Assembly: GCA_029783825.1 (NCBI GenBank)
Contig: JAREIK010017918.1
Location: 496,001 to 560,000, forward strand
DNA from: Sapria himalayana
Lineage: Eukaryota; Streptophyta; Magnoliopsida; Malpighiales; Rafflesiaceae
Direction of reading: 5' to 3'
Length of the DNA: 64,000 nucleotides
Under the pieces are notes generated by a model. The model made no database searches. It saw only the letters and a program-made list of their open reading frames with translations, and was not told where the DNA came from. The stretch's first letter is position 1; every line of letters starts with the position of its first letter. This document shows positions 33,251-43,967 of the stretch, in pieces. The translations under genes were made by a program, and so were the position numbers.

Positions 33251-33861
33251 GATGAAGATACTGATGTCTAATATTTAATTTCAATTTACTCATTTATATT
33301 ATATTTGTATTTGTTTTATTTTTATTTGTGATATTACTTTGAGACTTGAGTTTGTGCCTTTGTGGATTAATGCTTAAAGTTGAATATTAATTTTTTTTTA
33401 ATTTTCATTTTGCTTTGGTTTTAAATTTTTATTCATTTTTAAGTTTTAATATTTTATTAATTCATACACTTACACTGATACACATTTAATTTTAAAATTT
33501 ATGTTATTTATTATAATAAATAAATTTAATATTTTATTAAATTTAATAAAATAAAAATTTAAAATTTAATTATTTATTTATAGTTAACAATTATATTAAC
33601 TAATTACTAAAAACAATAACAACTTTTAACTAATATGAAAATATATAAATATTAACTAATCTAAACAAAATTTTAATTTATTATAATTAAAAATTGGCCC
33701 GTACTGACCAGAACTAGTCCGTATGAGCCCGACCCAGCACAGTTTCTTCACTTGCCGAGCCGATAGGCTGGGCCAAGCCTGATAGCACTCCAAGGCCCAA
33801 TTGGGCCACCTAAAATCAGGTCGGGCCAAGCTAGGTCAATTCGACCTATTTGACACCACTA

Positions 33862-34680
33862 ATCATAAGATATGTGGGATTTGATTGAGAAAGACCACAA
33901 AAAATCTGAGAATAAGAATACTCTATCTCAAGCTCAAAAGAATAGTTTGAGAAACTCAAGAAAGAAAGACAAGAAAGATCTCTATCTAATCTATCAAGGA
34001 TTAGATGAGAATACATTTAGAAAATCTCAGAAACAAAAACAAAAAAAGAAGCATAGACAAAAAAAAACATAGAAGATACTTCAAACCTCGTATAAGGGAA
34101 CATATCCAATTAAGAAAGTATGCTTTTAAACTTTGAGAGCTAAGTTTAAGTTTTGAATATGAAAATGGGAGAAATCATTCCAAACTAATTCTCTAAAGTC
34201 ATAACAGTGACAAATTAATTGAAAAAAAAGATGAAATATTAAGTGATGTATGAACCAATGAGACGATTCTTCAATCGATAGATTCAAAATTTGATCACAT
34301 TATCACTATTATTAAAGAAACAAATGACTTAGAAACCATGACAATAGAGCATTTTCTAGATTCCTTACAAGCCTATAAAGAAAAGAGAGAAAAATGAATG
34401 GACCATAGAATAATTACTCAAGACTCAAATTAATTCAACTAAAGAAAATAATATCCAAAATGATAGAATGTAAAAAGGAAGAGATCGCATTCAAGAAGAA
34501 CATCGTGGATATGGAAGTAGTTGGAGGTCCTATAAAGTCTAAAGAGAAGAAAACTCAACAAGAGGTCATAGGAGATACAACTACAGATCAAGATATGATA
34601 AATCACATATCAAATATTACAACTACGAAAAACTTTGACATTATACTTCAGAATGTAGAGTTCCAAATAATAAAAAATTA
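33862..34680 (+). pseudogene. copia L gag remnant
   Basis: Gag reading resumes immediately after hAT A. Frame 33872-34072 reads MWDLIEKDHKKSENKNTL, AQKNSLRNSRKKDKKDLYLI and YQGLDENTF, the conserved start of copia gag (capsid-forming protein that packages the element RNA). Frame 34460-34681 (IECKKEEIAFKKN) should cover the linker and nucleocapsid part, but no clear CCHC zinc knuckle remains. Stops and shifts separate the frames. Confidence 0.8.
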
Positions 34681-34744
34681 AAGAAAATGTCAACTATATG
34701 GAAGGGAGGAGTAGGGAAGATGAAACCTTATTACTTACTTATAA

Positions 34745-34995
34745 GGACAATGCAAAAAAATGAAGATAACACATGATACCTTAACTTTGGTGCAAGTAAT
34801 CATATGTGTGAGAAAAAAAGTATGTTCATGAAACTTGAATCAATAAGTGATAACATGATTTTTGAAAATGAATCAAGAATAACAGTGAAAGATAGATGTA
34901 ACATTTTTTTCCAATTAAAAAATATAAATTATCAATTCATTTCAAATATTTATTATGTGCCAAATATAGAAAATAATATCGTGACCTTAGAATAA
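34745..34995 (+). pseudogene. copia L protease remnant
   Basis: Around 34780-34800 the decayed aspartic-protease entry (LNFGASNHMCEKKSMF; the family has a DTGASNHM-type motif, so the catalytic D has become N and T has become F) is followed by the open frame 34804-34995 with FISNIYYVPNIENNIV, a strongly conserved copia protease end block. The enzyme would cleave the polyprotein. Here the catalytic aspartate is lost. Confidence 0.75.
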
Positions 34996-35099
34996 CTCTT
35001 AGAAAAAGATTATGATATTCATATAAAAAAATAATAATATTTCTATAAGAGATAATGAGAGTAATTTAATTGTCAAGATACCGATGTCAAAAAATAAAA

Positions 35100-35800
35100 T
35101 ATTCATTCTAATCATTCAAAATAATCTTGTAAAGTATCTCGAGGCATATTACAAAGACACAACTTGACTTTGACATATTCTATTTGGACATTTGAACTAT
35201 GAGGGATTGGAATTACTCTCCAAGAAAAAATGATGAGAGGACTATCAATCATTAGTCATCTGATCAAGTATGTGAATGATGTTTGTTTGATAAGCAATTC
35301 AATGAGAACTTTCCAAAAAAGTTAAGTTCAAGAATTCAAAAGCCACTTGAACTCATACATACAGATAAGTGCGGTCCAATCAAGACAAACTCACTTAGTA
35401 ATATAATTATATTTCCTTCTCTTTATAAATAATTTTTCAAGAAAAACATGAGCATATTTTCTCAAGTAGAAATCAGGGGTGTTTAAAAATTTCAATAAAT
35501 TCAAAATACTTGTTGAGAAAAAAAGTAGGCACGTAATCAAATATCATGGAAGAAAATTCACGTTAAACAAATTTCATAAATATTGTGAAGATCATAAAAT
35601 TCAAAGACCTCTCATAATTCCAAAATCCCCAAAACAAAATAGAGTGGCAAAAAAGAATAATAGAAATATCCTTAATATGGCAAGGAGCATCCAATCGATA
35701 TTCGACAAGAAGCATATGGGAAAAATACCAAGAAGCTTGGAGTGGAAGGAAGTCAGGCATTTCCCATCAAAGAGTCTTCGGGAGCATAGCTAAAAAAAAG
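35100..35800 (+). pseudogene. copia L integrase remnant
   Basis: LFGHLNYEGLELLS near 35190-35225 and C-x2-CLFDKQFNENFPKKL near 35275-35325 are the remains of the HHCC zinc-binding region, followed by KPLELIHTDKCGPIK (35335-35380), which holds the first catalytic aspartate. Frame 35479-35793 continues with FNKFKILVEKKS and PKSPKQNRVAKKNNR. The third acidic residue of the D,D,35E triad sits in the last block (VAERKNR type) and is changed here to VAKKNNR. The product would be catalytically dead even without the stops. Confidence 0.8.
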
Positions 35801-36079
35801 AAAAGTTAGAACAAGTAGAATAGGTACTCATTTCCCAATCAACTTCACTAATTGCGAGTACTCAAAAAGAGAACAGTTCAAGTAAAAAGAGTTCCACGTT
35901 TCAAGAACTTATAAGAACTATATGAGATAACTAAAAATCAAAATAATTTTACTTTCTTTTGTCTCTTTGTCGATTATGAGCATGTAAACTTTCAAGAAAC
36001 AAAAAGAAACAAGAATTAAAAACAAGCTATAAATGAAAAAATAAAAATAATTAAGAAGAACAATACATGAGAGATAACT

Positions 36080-37400
36080 TCACTTCCAAAAGAACACAAG
36101 ACAATTGGTATGAAATGGGTATACAAAGTAAAAATATATATCATAGGAAAAGTCAAAAGATACAAGACAAAATTGTTGACAAAAAGTTATAGTCACAGAG
36201 CCATTAGTGATTATGATGAGGTATTTGCTCCAATTACTTGATTAGAAACTATTAGATTTTTTATATCTTGGTTGCTCAAAATAATTGAAAGTTACATCAA
36301 ATGAATATAAAATATACCTTCCAAAATGAAGTTATTAAAGAAGAAATCTATATTAAGCAACCACAATAATTTGAAGTAAAAAAAGAAGAATACAAAATTT
36401 TAAAATTAAAAAAATCTCTATGAATAGAAGCAAGCTTCGAGAGCTTGGAATGCTCAAATTAACAAATACTTCCAAAAAAAAAATTTATCATGTATCCATA
36501 TAAGCATGCAATCTACATAAAAATTGAAAATGATTATATTCTCATTATGTGTTTATATATAAATGACTTAATTTTTACAAGTAACAATCCAAGTATGTTC
36601 AACAAATTTAAGAAAGAGATAACGAATGAGTTTGAGATGACTGATATTTGGCTCATGTCTTACTACCTCAGCATTGAATTTAAGCTAGAAGAGAAATGGA
36701 TCATAATCACTCAAAAGACTGATAAAAATATACTTTAAAAATTTAAGATAAATAACTTTAATCCAATTAGCATGTCAATAAAATGTAAAATCAATTTGAC
36801 CAAACATGAGAAAAAAAGAAAGGTAGAGCGCACTCTCTATAAAAGCTTGATAGAAAGTATGTGCTACCTAACATGTACATAGCCTAATATTTTTTATGCG
36901 GTTGGAGTCATTAGTCGATACATGAAAAATTCAACAACTCATTGAAAGACAACAAAGAAAATCCTCTATTATATTAAATGTACAACATATTTCAGCTTAT
37001 ATTATTCTATTTGTGATAATTACAAGCTTGTTGGGCATAGCGCTAGTAATTGGAACAATGACATAAATGATCACAAGGGTACCACTGATTTTATATTCTA
37101 TATGAGAAATATTACTTGTACATAAGCATCAAAAAAGCAACCAATTGCTTTTTCCGCATGCGAAACAGAGTATGTAGTAGCTACCCCTTATGTTTGTCAT
37201 ACAATCTGACTCCAAAATTTATTAAAAGAATTAAGTATGTCATGAGAAGAGACGACCAAGATTTTTGTAGACAACATGTCAATAATAACTTTGACCAAGA
37301 ACTCAATCTTTCATGATCAAAGTAAATACATTGATACTCACTATCACTATATCAAAAAATAGATTATGAAGAAAAATGTATAACTGGAATACGTAAAGTC
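36080..37400 (+). pseudogene. copia L reverse transcriptase and RNase H remnant
   Basis: TIGMKWVYKVK (36108-36140) opens the reverse transcriptase, and frame 36490-36738 holds the catalytic box YINDLIFT at ~36550-36580 (canonical YVDD, second residue pair changed to IN-D). RNase H follows: VGVISRYMKNSTTH (36900), YYIKCTTYF, SACETEYVVATPYV (37155-37195) and KYIDTHYHYI (37327-37355). The reading changes frame several times and has stops. The domain order reverse transcriptase then RNase H at the 3' end confirms copia rather than gypsy. Confidence 0.82.
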
Positions 37401-37486
37401 TCATGATCAATTAGTTAATATTTTCACTAACCACTCACGCAAGAAGACTTTACCAAACTAAGAAATTTACTTGGAGTAATGAAATC

Positions 37487-37501
37487 AAGGTGGAGGAAAA
37501 A
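37487..37501 (+). other. Polypurine tract of copia L
   Basis: aaggtggaggaaaaa directly precedes the right LTR. It is the plus-strand primer site in LTR elements. Confidence 0.8.
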
Positions 37502-37767
37502 TGTTAAAATATAAACTTATTTTTATAATAGATTTGAATTTTGAAAAAAATTAAATTATCATAAAAGTTTGGTCAAAGATGTAATAGTTTGAATTATGTG
37601 ATAATTTAATGACTTAAAATGATTGAGATGAATTTTTGTAACCTATAAATATCGCTCTTGTATTAGTATTTTATTCATTCAAAAAAATAGAATTTAAAGT
37701 ATTTCTTAAATGTTTTTTTGTGAAGTGTGTAGTTCTTTCTTCATCTTCCTCAATATTTCTTCCAACA
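37502..37767 (+). repeat. 3' LTR of copia L
   Basis: Starts tgttaaaatataaactta and ends ttccaaca. Collinear with the 5' LTR, with scattered substitutions and a few small gaps. Confidence 0.9.
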
Positions 37768-38090
37768 CCCAACATGTAAGTTGCACCAACCCTAACCATG
37801 TGTATGTGTATGGCTTTTTACTTTTTTTCATGGTAAAAAAATTATTTATGTTTTTCCTTAATATTTAATTATATAAAAAAACATTGTTGGATGAGGAGAA
37901 TTGAGATTTATTATATTTATTTATTTATTATCTATATTTTCACTTGGATGGGAGCAACCAACATGTGAGATGCACCAACCCTAACCCCTAGCCATGCGTA
38001 TGTGTGTGGATTTTTACTATTATTTCATGGTGAATAAATTATTTATGTTTTCCCTTAATATTTAAATATATAAAAAAGACATTGCTGAAA
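37768..38090. repeat. Tandem duplication: unit 1 right part and complete unit 2
   Basis: 37768-37885 (cccaacatgtaagttgcacc ... aaaaacattg) and 37950-38090 (ccaacatgtgagatgcacca ... aaaaagacattg) are diverged copies. 37886-37950 repeats the sequence left of copia L (26181-26275). Unit length is ~200 bp. The duplication is therefore older than copia L. Confidence 0.75.
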
Positions 38091-38847
38091 TTGTTAATTT
38101 TTTTTAGTACCTGATATTTCTAAATGGTAAATTTTTCTAATTCTAATTCAGCTTTTTAAAAATAAAAGAAATAATAATTTTCATATCTAATATAAAAATA
38201 GAATGCAAAGTAATTACTAAGACTACTTGTTAGCTCATTTACATTAACTACTTATTGAGAAAAATTGATATCTCATTATATATCCTTTTACATTTTACTA
38301 TGAGAATTGTAAGATATTGTTTTTAATAAAATTGTTCTCTGTTAGATATAACAAATTAAGATTAAATATTATTTTAACAAAAAAATATAAAGCCAATTCT
38401 ATTTTTATAATTTGTGTTTGCTAAATATCAATTAGTAAGTATATTCACAAAGATTTGAGATGATAACTTGTTTTGTGCATAATGTATCTATTTAACAACT
38501 TAAGATGATATGCTTGGGTTATTTGCATCATTTTTCTTTTATGCTATTTGTATCCTATGAAGTATCAATAGTATTAGTGTACTCTTATACTTTTTCTTTT
38601 CTATTTACATACATCTAGTATCATGTTTGATAAGCATAAAAAAAAATAGATTATTTTTTTAATTATTCAATTTAGATTCAATGACAATTTTACTAGTATT
38701 TCATTGACATCGACTTATAATTCTTCCCTTAGATTAAAATTATAAAAAATTAAATCTTTGTGCGATGTCAAACACCTTTATCTAAGGATGATAAGTCTCA
38801 AATCTAAGAAAACAAACATAATCTTCTTAATTTATCAGGGATAAGAC
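38091..38847. other. AT-rich stretch, nothing recognised
   Basis: No open frames of interest, no terminal repeats or tandem structure. If the candidate exon at 39900-39968 belongs to a live gene, this could be part of a long intron. Confidence 0.5.
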
Positions 38848-39325
38848 AATAGGTGTCAAACGGGCTATGTGAGCTGGGTCTGGCACAAAGCCCGGCCTAT
38901 TTCAAGCATGCCTATCCCAGCACGGCATGCTATAGTAGCATGCCCTGGCCCATGCTGGGCACACCCTCGGCACGAGTCATGTTGTGCCAGCACGGCACGG
39001 GTGCCTAGCACGTGGGCACGACACAGGTAACCACACACCAAGTGACACCCAACAGAAGAACGACGTGGCAACATCCGACGAGCAATGGCAACGCAGCGCC
39101 AAAATCCTAATTTTTTAAAAATTGCTCGACCCGACCCAAACCAGCCGACCCGAACCAGCCCGAACACGAGTAGATTTCGAGCCGCGGACCCATGTTGGGT
39201 CTGCTCTCCAAGGAACCATGTCATGTCACACCAGCCCGGTTGGATCCAAAAAAAAATAGGTCAGGTCAGCCCGGTTGGATCCAAAAAAAATAGGTTAGGT
39301 CAGCCCGGCCCATCTGACACCTATA
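38848..39325 (+). mobile_element. hAT deletion derivative (MITE H), 478 bp
   Basis: Terminal repeat aataggtgtcaaacgggc at 38848 and inverse ending ctgacacctata at 39325, flanked by gataagac (38840-38847) and gatacgat (39326-39333), 6 of 8 identical. GC-rich interior with ggcacgag and gggcacgac motifs. No transposase. A 34/35-bp unit (cagcccggttggatcc plus A-run) is present twice with a third start at 39232, 39267 and 39301. Confidence 0.82.
39232..39310. repeat. 34/35-bp tandem repeat in MITE H
   Basis: cagcccggttggatcc followed by an A-run and taggtcaggt, repeated with a 35-base and then a 34-base offset. The copies are nearly identical. Confidence 0.85.
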
Positions 39326-39333
39326 GATACGAT

Positions 39334-39879
39334 TTGTCGGGATATATATCTCTCTAAGACACCACATTAGGTATGATTGAATGAGTCTTTTGTATTGGAT
39401 ATGGACACTGGCATCTTTTTATTAATTTTAACAGATTTTAATGTAAAAAAAAATTAACATTAATTTACAATAAAAAGTATATATATATAAAGTGGCCACA
39501 AGAAAGCACAAATGGGAATGGATACACAAACATTTTTATTGCCAAATAAAAATGAAGCAACAAAAATACAAATAATACACCCATATGTTTACTAATTAGA
39601 TGTCCCACTATTCTAAATTAGCATTATGTGATCCAAAAATTCCTAGAGAAAAAAAATAAAATATAATTAGTAACAAAAACATTAACAAGAAAATTAGGTA
39701 ACATATTTTAGTTCAGCCTACTTTATTATAAATGATAATGAGTTCGACCTGCTCTAATACATGTCAGCATTTTAAACTGTCATATTTTTATCCACATTTG
39801 CTACCCATCAAACAAATATTTTTTTTTAAACCAGCAAACCCTAACTAAAAATCCTTTTAATTAAACTAGATAACTAAAA
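39334..39879. other. AT-rich sequence, possible intron of the candidate host gene
   Basis: No repeats or coding. On the minus strand it would directly follow the proposed splice donor at 39899. A pure (ta)5 run at 39480 is the only pattern. Confidence 0.35.
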
Positions 39880-39899
39880 ATTTAGAATAGCAAGGTCAC

Positions 39900-39968
39900 C
39901 TCATCTACGAGAACCGAAGTTGGAGAATCAGCAGAGACACCATTTTCTCCTTTTCTCGTCTGCACCAT
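39900..39968 (-). CDS. Candidate first coding exon of an unknown host gene
   Basis: On the minus strand an ATG at 39968-39966 opens 23 codons (MVQTRKGENGVSADSPTSVL then VDE) ending at GATGAG followed by GTGACC, a good splice-donor context at 39900/39899. The amino-acid mix is ordinary, and the basic then serine-rich start would suit a nuclear protein, but I recognise no family and no second exon was found to the left. A short upstream frame (ATG AAG CCT TGA) lies ~30 bases before in the leader. It is in the only non-transposon patch that keeps CpG, which is the main reason to believe it. It could be an isolated exon relic. Confidence 0.35.
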
Positions 39969-40430
39969 TTTAGACCCTAAATATCAAGGCTTCATCAGTA
40001 TAACCTTTCTTCGAAAACCAAACAAACGAGCAAAATTTTTTAATAACTTAAGTATGAAATGCAACAAATAGCCGTTCAACTTTTTTTTATTTGTTTGAGA
40101 AAAATCGAAAACTTAAAACGAACCTCAATGTAGATGAAGAAAGAGAGATGTGGGGGTACGTTTGGAAAAGTGATGCAGTGAAAAGAAATCAGGGAAGGAG
40201 GTGATCGAGATTCAAGAAAGTCTTGTGTTCTTAAAATTAATTAATCCTGAACGTTGGGTTTTAGCACCTGGGTGGTTTTTCGTTTGGACGTTTGTCTGGC
40301 TCGTCCCTGTGACAGATTTTGAGCGGGAACAAAACAAGCGTGTCCAAGATTGTATTTTTAAATAAACAAATCTTAAGCTTTGGACGCTTGTGGACCATAC
40401 CACGGACATAATGAAATTTTTTCACTTATT
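39969..40430 (-). promoter_or_regulatory. CpG-retaining leader/promoter-like patch upstream of the candidate exon
   Basis: Contains about ten CpG sites outside any repeat (for example in gagcgggaac, aacgttggg, gtttggacg, ggctcgtcc), while surrounding non-repeat DNA has few, so it has probably escaped methylation-driven decay. On the minus strand it is pyrimidine-rich just before the ATG (catctctctttcttcatctac near 40125-40150), as in plant 5' leaders, and a possible leader-intron donor (attgag/gttcg) lies near 40125. No clear TATA box was fixed. Confidence 0.4.
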
Positions 40431-41425
40431 TGGCTTTTTTTAACAAAAAATCTTGATAATTTACTATATTTTATAAATTTTAAATAAGAGTATTTTTAAT
40501 TTTTATCAAAAATCCTAAGAATTTTAGCCTTCCGGCTTCTCCGTTCCCCCTGATGCATTTGCATGTCATGACTCATGGATCAAAGTGTTAAATTTGACCC
40601 ACGTCCTACGAGTCCACGAGACATGTTATTGTCTCATATATTTTAAATGTATTAATTTTAGGATAATTATTTTCTTCATAGAATTCGCACATATCTAATA
40701 TTATTTTTAAATTTTCACTTTCTTTTAAATTGAAAAATATCTTATTAGAACTCTTTATTTTTTTTTTCTTTTTGATTACATATTTATATATGGTAAAATC
40801 ATGATAAACATGCTCGATGATAAATTTTTATTGATTATTATATCTTCCACATGAAAATTTCAATTTTTATTGATTTCTAGCAATTTAAATGACAAACGAA
40901 AAAACTACAAACATTAACAAATTTGATGAGTTCAGTTATTTTCGTAACAACTAGATGATATTTTGATTAAATTTTGGGGATCATTAGATTAGATTATGTT
41001 AGATGATATCTGATTCATATTTTTTTCCTCTCTCATAGAACTAATTCATATTATCCCTTAGCACGTATATGAGTTTTGGGACTTTAGGATCAAAGTAGAT
41101 AATATCATCATTCCAACTACATGATAGATTTAATGTACAAACTTATGGAGCATATCCAATATTCCTTGAAACCAAATTCATAACTCCGATATCAGAACAT
41201 CAATTTTTTTTGTTAGCTAAACTACTATGATATTGATAGATGATATCTAATCTATATTATGTTCTAAACAAAATTAATACTTATAAAAAAAATAAATATA
41301 GATCATATATATTTGATGTGCTTGTTTTATTTTTTTATAAGTATTTTTTTTTATATAACGTAATTATCATTTAATGATTTTCGATGACCTATGATGTGGA
41401 TTGATGACTCTCAAATACTATTTTT
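40431..41425. other. AT-rich stretch, nothing recognised
   Basis: A small CpG-containing piece near 40530-40610 (cttccggcttctccg, ccacgtcctacgag) continues the less-decayed composition of the neighbouring patch. Beyond that there is nothing. Confidence 0.4.
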
Positions 41426-41429
41426 TATA

Positions 41430-41705
41430 AAAATTGAATGATATTCATATCATAGGTGCCCCCTGGGGGGGAATTGTATATCGAGGTGCTCCCCCCGAAA
41501 TATTTAAAAGATTGAAACTCATCTTTTAATATTTCAAAAAAATACACCATTGCCCCGATATTCATATCGGGGCAATGGTAGAGGGGCAAGGGGAGAGTTG
41601 AGATAATGATAAGGGTATTTTTAATAGCCGGCATTCACAATGTCGGCTTGTGATTTTAAAATATAAACAGCATGATAATGGCCGCCATTCACAATGACGG
41701 CTTTG
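41430..41705. repeat. Cluster of five inverted repeats
   Basis: In order: C-run/G-run pairs at 41458-41497; gaaatatttaaaagat (41497) against atcttttaatatttc (41521-41535); a perfect 16-bp-arm palindrome 41546-41579 (accattgccccgatat, 2-base gap, inverse); gccggcatt/aatgtcggc (41627-41647); and gccgccatt/aatgacggc (41681-41701). The last two are direct repeats of each other 54 bases apart. gatattcatatc occurs at both 41440 and 41557. No transposase or target duplication was found. Confidence 0.8.
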
Positions 41706-43265
41706 CCACGTTGTTTCTAGAATGATTAGTTTGTGCATATTTTTGAAACCTGACTTAAATTTAAGATTTTTTATTTTAAATAAATTAGTTCGGTACAAAA
41801 CTCTTATTTTGATTTATACCTTTTGCATTAGAAGTATGGGATTATGGATATATACCTCGAGATATCTTTGCCAATCACTTTATTTGTATTGTTGGGATGG
41901 GAGACTTGCATGCTTTGACCTCACTTCCTTAAGTCTCTTATATAAACTGAAAGATATTATGACATGAGTTTGGGGGGGAGGAAAAGGGATAAAAAATGTC
42001 ACAAGGGCCTTATGGACCCATTATATAAATCATGACCATTTTTGCATCCTTACTTTCTCACAACCTACTAAGTTGGAACCTAATCATCACATCATTGTCT
42101 CTACAACTTAACTCACCTCACTAAGACAAGATCCCAAAGATATTCCATATATTTTTCTATCGCTATACCTTGATCCACAAGGACTATATCCCACTTAGAA
42201 ATAAAAGTTATACATATGTTCCTAATTATATAAAATTTACATGTCTTTCCATGTCATGCAACAAATTTCATCGATGGAAAACCAATTACAACAGATATAA
42301 GACATGAATAAATCATATTCATTTAAATTGCTTAAAAAAATACATTTGACATTTTCATTTTCAAAATTATTCAAACAAACTTTTGAAACATGGATTTTCA
42401 AAATGAACTAACATAAAGATGCATAGGAAATGTGAATGAACAAGAACTTGGACATCTCCAGTGGAAGGAGCCTAGAAGTCATTTTGTTGTAGATCCTATT
42501 TGAACAAAATCACATAGAATTGTTAATTATAAATTTTTATTTTCTTCTATTGGCATAGTCTCACCTACTTAGTTATTGATTTACATATTTTACACAAATA
42601 TTCCATGGCCTAAACATGGGCATGGGGTTCACCAAATACATGTCAAGCACTTGTGTCTACCACACTATACTACCCACACCCTCCACGCGCACAAACATAC
42701 ACATTTGAGAACTCTGAAAAGAAACTAACATGGAATATGATAAAGAGGGATAAACCTTAAGAAAACCCAAAAAAAGTTTTAAGATTTTAAAAATCTCCAC
42801 TCGATATTTTAGAAGTTATCAAGATAAAACACATTTATTTGAAGCCAAGAAAATTGATTTTGTAATTCAGGTAACATATTTTAAAACTTGAATTAGAAAT
42901 AAACATTTAAAATCTCTTATAAGTATTTTAAAAATATGCTATATAACCGTTAATTTTAATTATAAATAAAACTCAACCAAGTTTTCAAAAATAAAAGTCA
43001 AATCACAAGTTTTTAAAGTGACTTTAAACCATATAAAGAGAAAAAATAAAACACTCAAGTTTTTAATAAAACACAAACTGATATTTGTGTTTTGGTACAC
43101 TAACCTTTTCATAATTAAAAAAAAGTGCACCAGATTCTAAAATAATTAAATTATGGTGCACTAAAATATATCAACCCAATTTTTTCCGATGGAATTTGAA
43201 AACAAATAAAAAATTTTATATTGAATGGAAATATGATGTGTACAGAAAGAAATCATAAATTCCAA
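41706..43265. other. AT-rich stretch, nothing recognised
   Basis: A plus-strand frame of 81 codons at 41722-41967 has no family I know. A g-run (tttgggggggagg, 41970) and CA-rich text near 42600-42700 are the only patterns. Confidence 0.45.
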
Positions 43266-43269
43266 AAGA

Positions 43270-43345
43270 ATTGGGACATCAATGGGATTCAAACCTAAGC
43301 CCTCTAAGTAAAACAGTTGCAACGGACCAAGTGGTCAAACAATTT
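43270..43345 (-). other. tRNA-derived (SINE-like) fragment
   Basis: On the minus strand, gaccacttggtccgttgc is A-box-like and, ~35 bases on, ggtttgaatccca matches the polymerase III B box (GGTTCGANTCC) with one change. No complete cloverleaf or CCA end could be drawn. A tRNA-derived SINE head or tRNA pseudogene is likely. Confidence 0.4.
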
Positions 43346-43434
43346 TTATCACATATGTGCTAAATATTGAAATATTTATATAAAAAATAAAATAAAAAAT
43401 ACACATATAAAAATACATAAATATATGTAGATAT

Positions 43435-43677
43435 AAACATATATATATATATTGAAATAAATAAATAAAATTATATATATATATATATATACACCTATAT
43501 AAACATAAATATATATACACCTATATAAATAATTATATATAATAATTATATATAAATTGTTCGATATATACACACATATATATATATATATATGTATGTA
43601 TGTATGTGTGTGTGTGTGTGTGTGTGTGTATACATATAAACACACACACATATATGTGTGTGTGTGTGTGTCTATGT

Positions 43678-43728
<51 letters not shown>

Positions 43729-43966
43729 GTATGTATAGATACAACACACACACACACACATATATATATGTGTGTGTGTCTATATATATAATAGACACAC
43801 ATATATGTGTCTATTCACCCACACACATCCAACACACACACACGTGTGTGTGTGTGTGTGTTTATGTGTGCGTGCGTGTGTGTTTGTGTGTATTTATATA
43901 TAATTCATATATATGTTTACATGTATGTGAGTGAGTGTGTGTGTGTTTATATAGGTATATATGTAT
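43435..43966. repeat. Compound TA / TG / CA / TATG microsatellite
   Basis: Long runs of (ta)n, (tg)n, (ca)n and (tatg)n over ~530 bases, including a (ta)~17 run at 43680-43716. Alternating purine-pyrimidine tracts are prone to Z-DNA and cruciform formation. Long frames on both strands are artefacts. Confidence 0.95.
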
Positions 43967-43967
43967 A

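Larger units (their letters stand above)
26830..33861 (+). mobile_element. hAT element A, split by element B (3.46 kb on its own)
   Basis: Left terminal repeat tagaggtatcgggc at 26830 and right end ttgacaccacta at 33861, flanked by atcatgag (26822-26829) and atcataag (33862-33869), 7 of 8 identical. Left half: GC-richer end, ccgcttagattt-type block, CT-rich leader, and N-terminal transposase to ~28620. Right half: C-terminal transposase 32210-33150, AT-rich tail and subterminal block. The copia gag reading resumes directly after it. Confidence 0.92.
26276..37767 (+). mobile_element. Ty1/copia element L, complete but dead, ~4.45 kb without nested elements
   Basis: LTRs 26276-26548 and 37502-37767, both tg...ccaaca, clearly homologous. 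Primer site after the left LTR (cggtatcaaaag), purine tract aaggtggaggaaaaa before the right LTR. Flanks cccat and cccaa make a 4-of-5 target duplication. Domain order gag, protease, integrase, reverse transcriptase, RNase H is that of copia. hAT A is inserted just inside the gag start. Every domain has stops or shifts, so the element cannot move by itself. Confidence 0.92.

Noticed and set aside
40212..40409. 65-codon minus-strand frame in the CpG-retaining patch
   Set aside because: Lies upstream of the candidate start codon in what looks like leader or promoter. No family resemblance, and a low-complexity W/S/K mix.
43376..43934. Frames of 125-140 codons rich in Y, I, H, T, C, V
   Set aside because: Pure translation of TA/TG/CA microsatellite.
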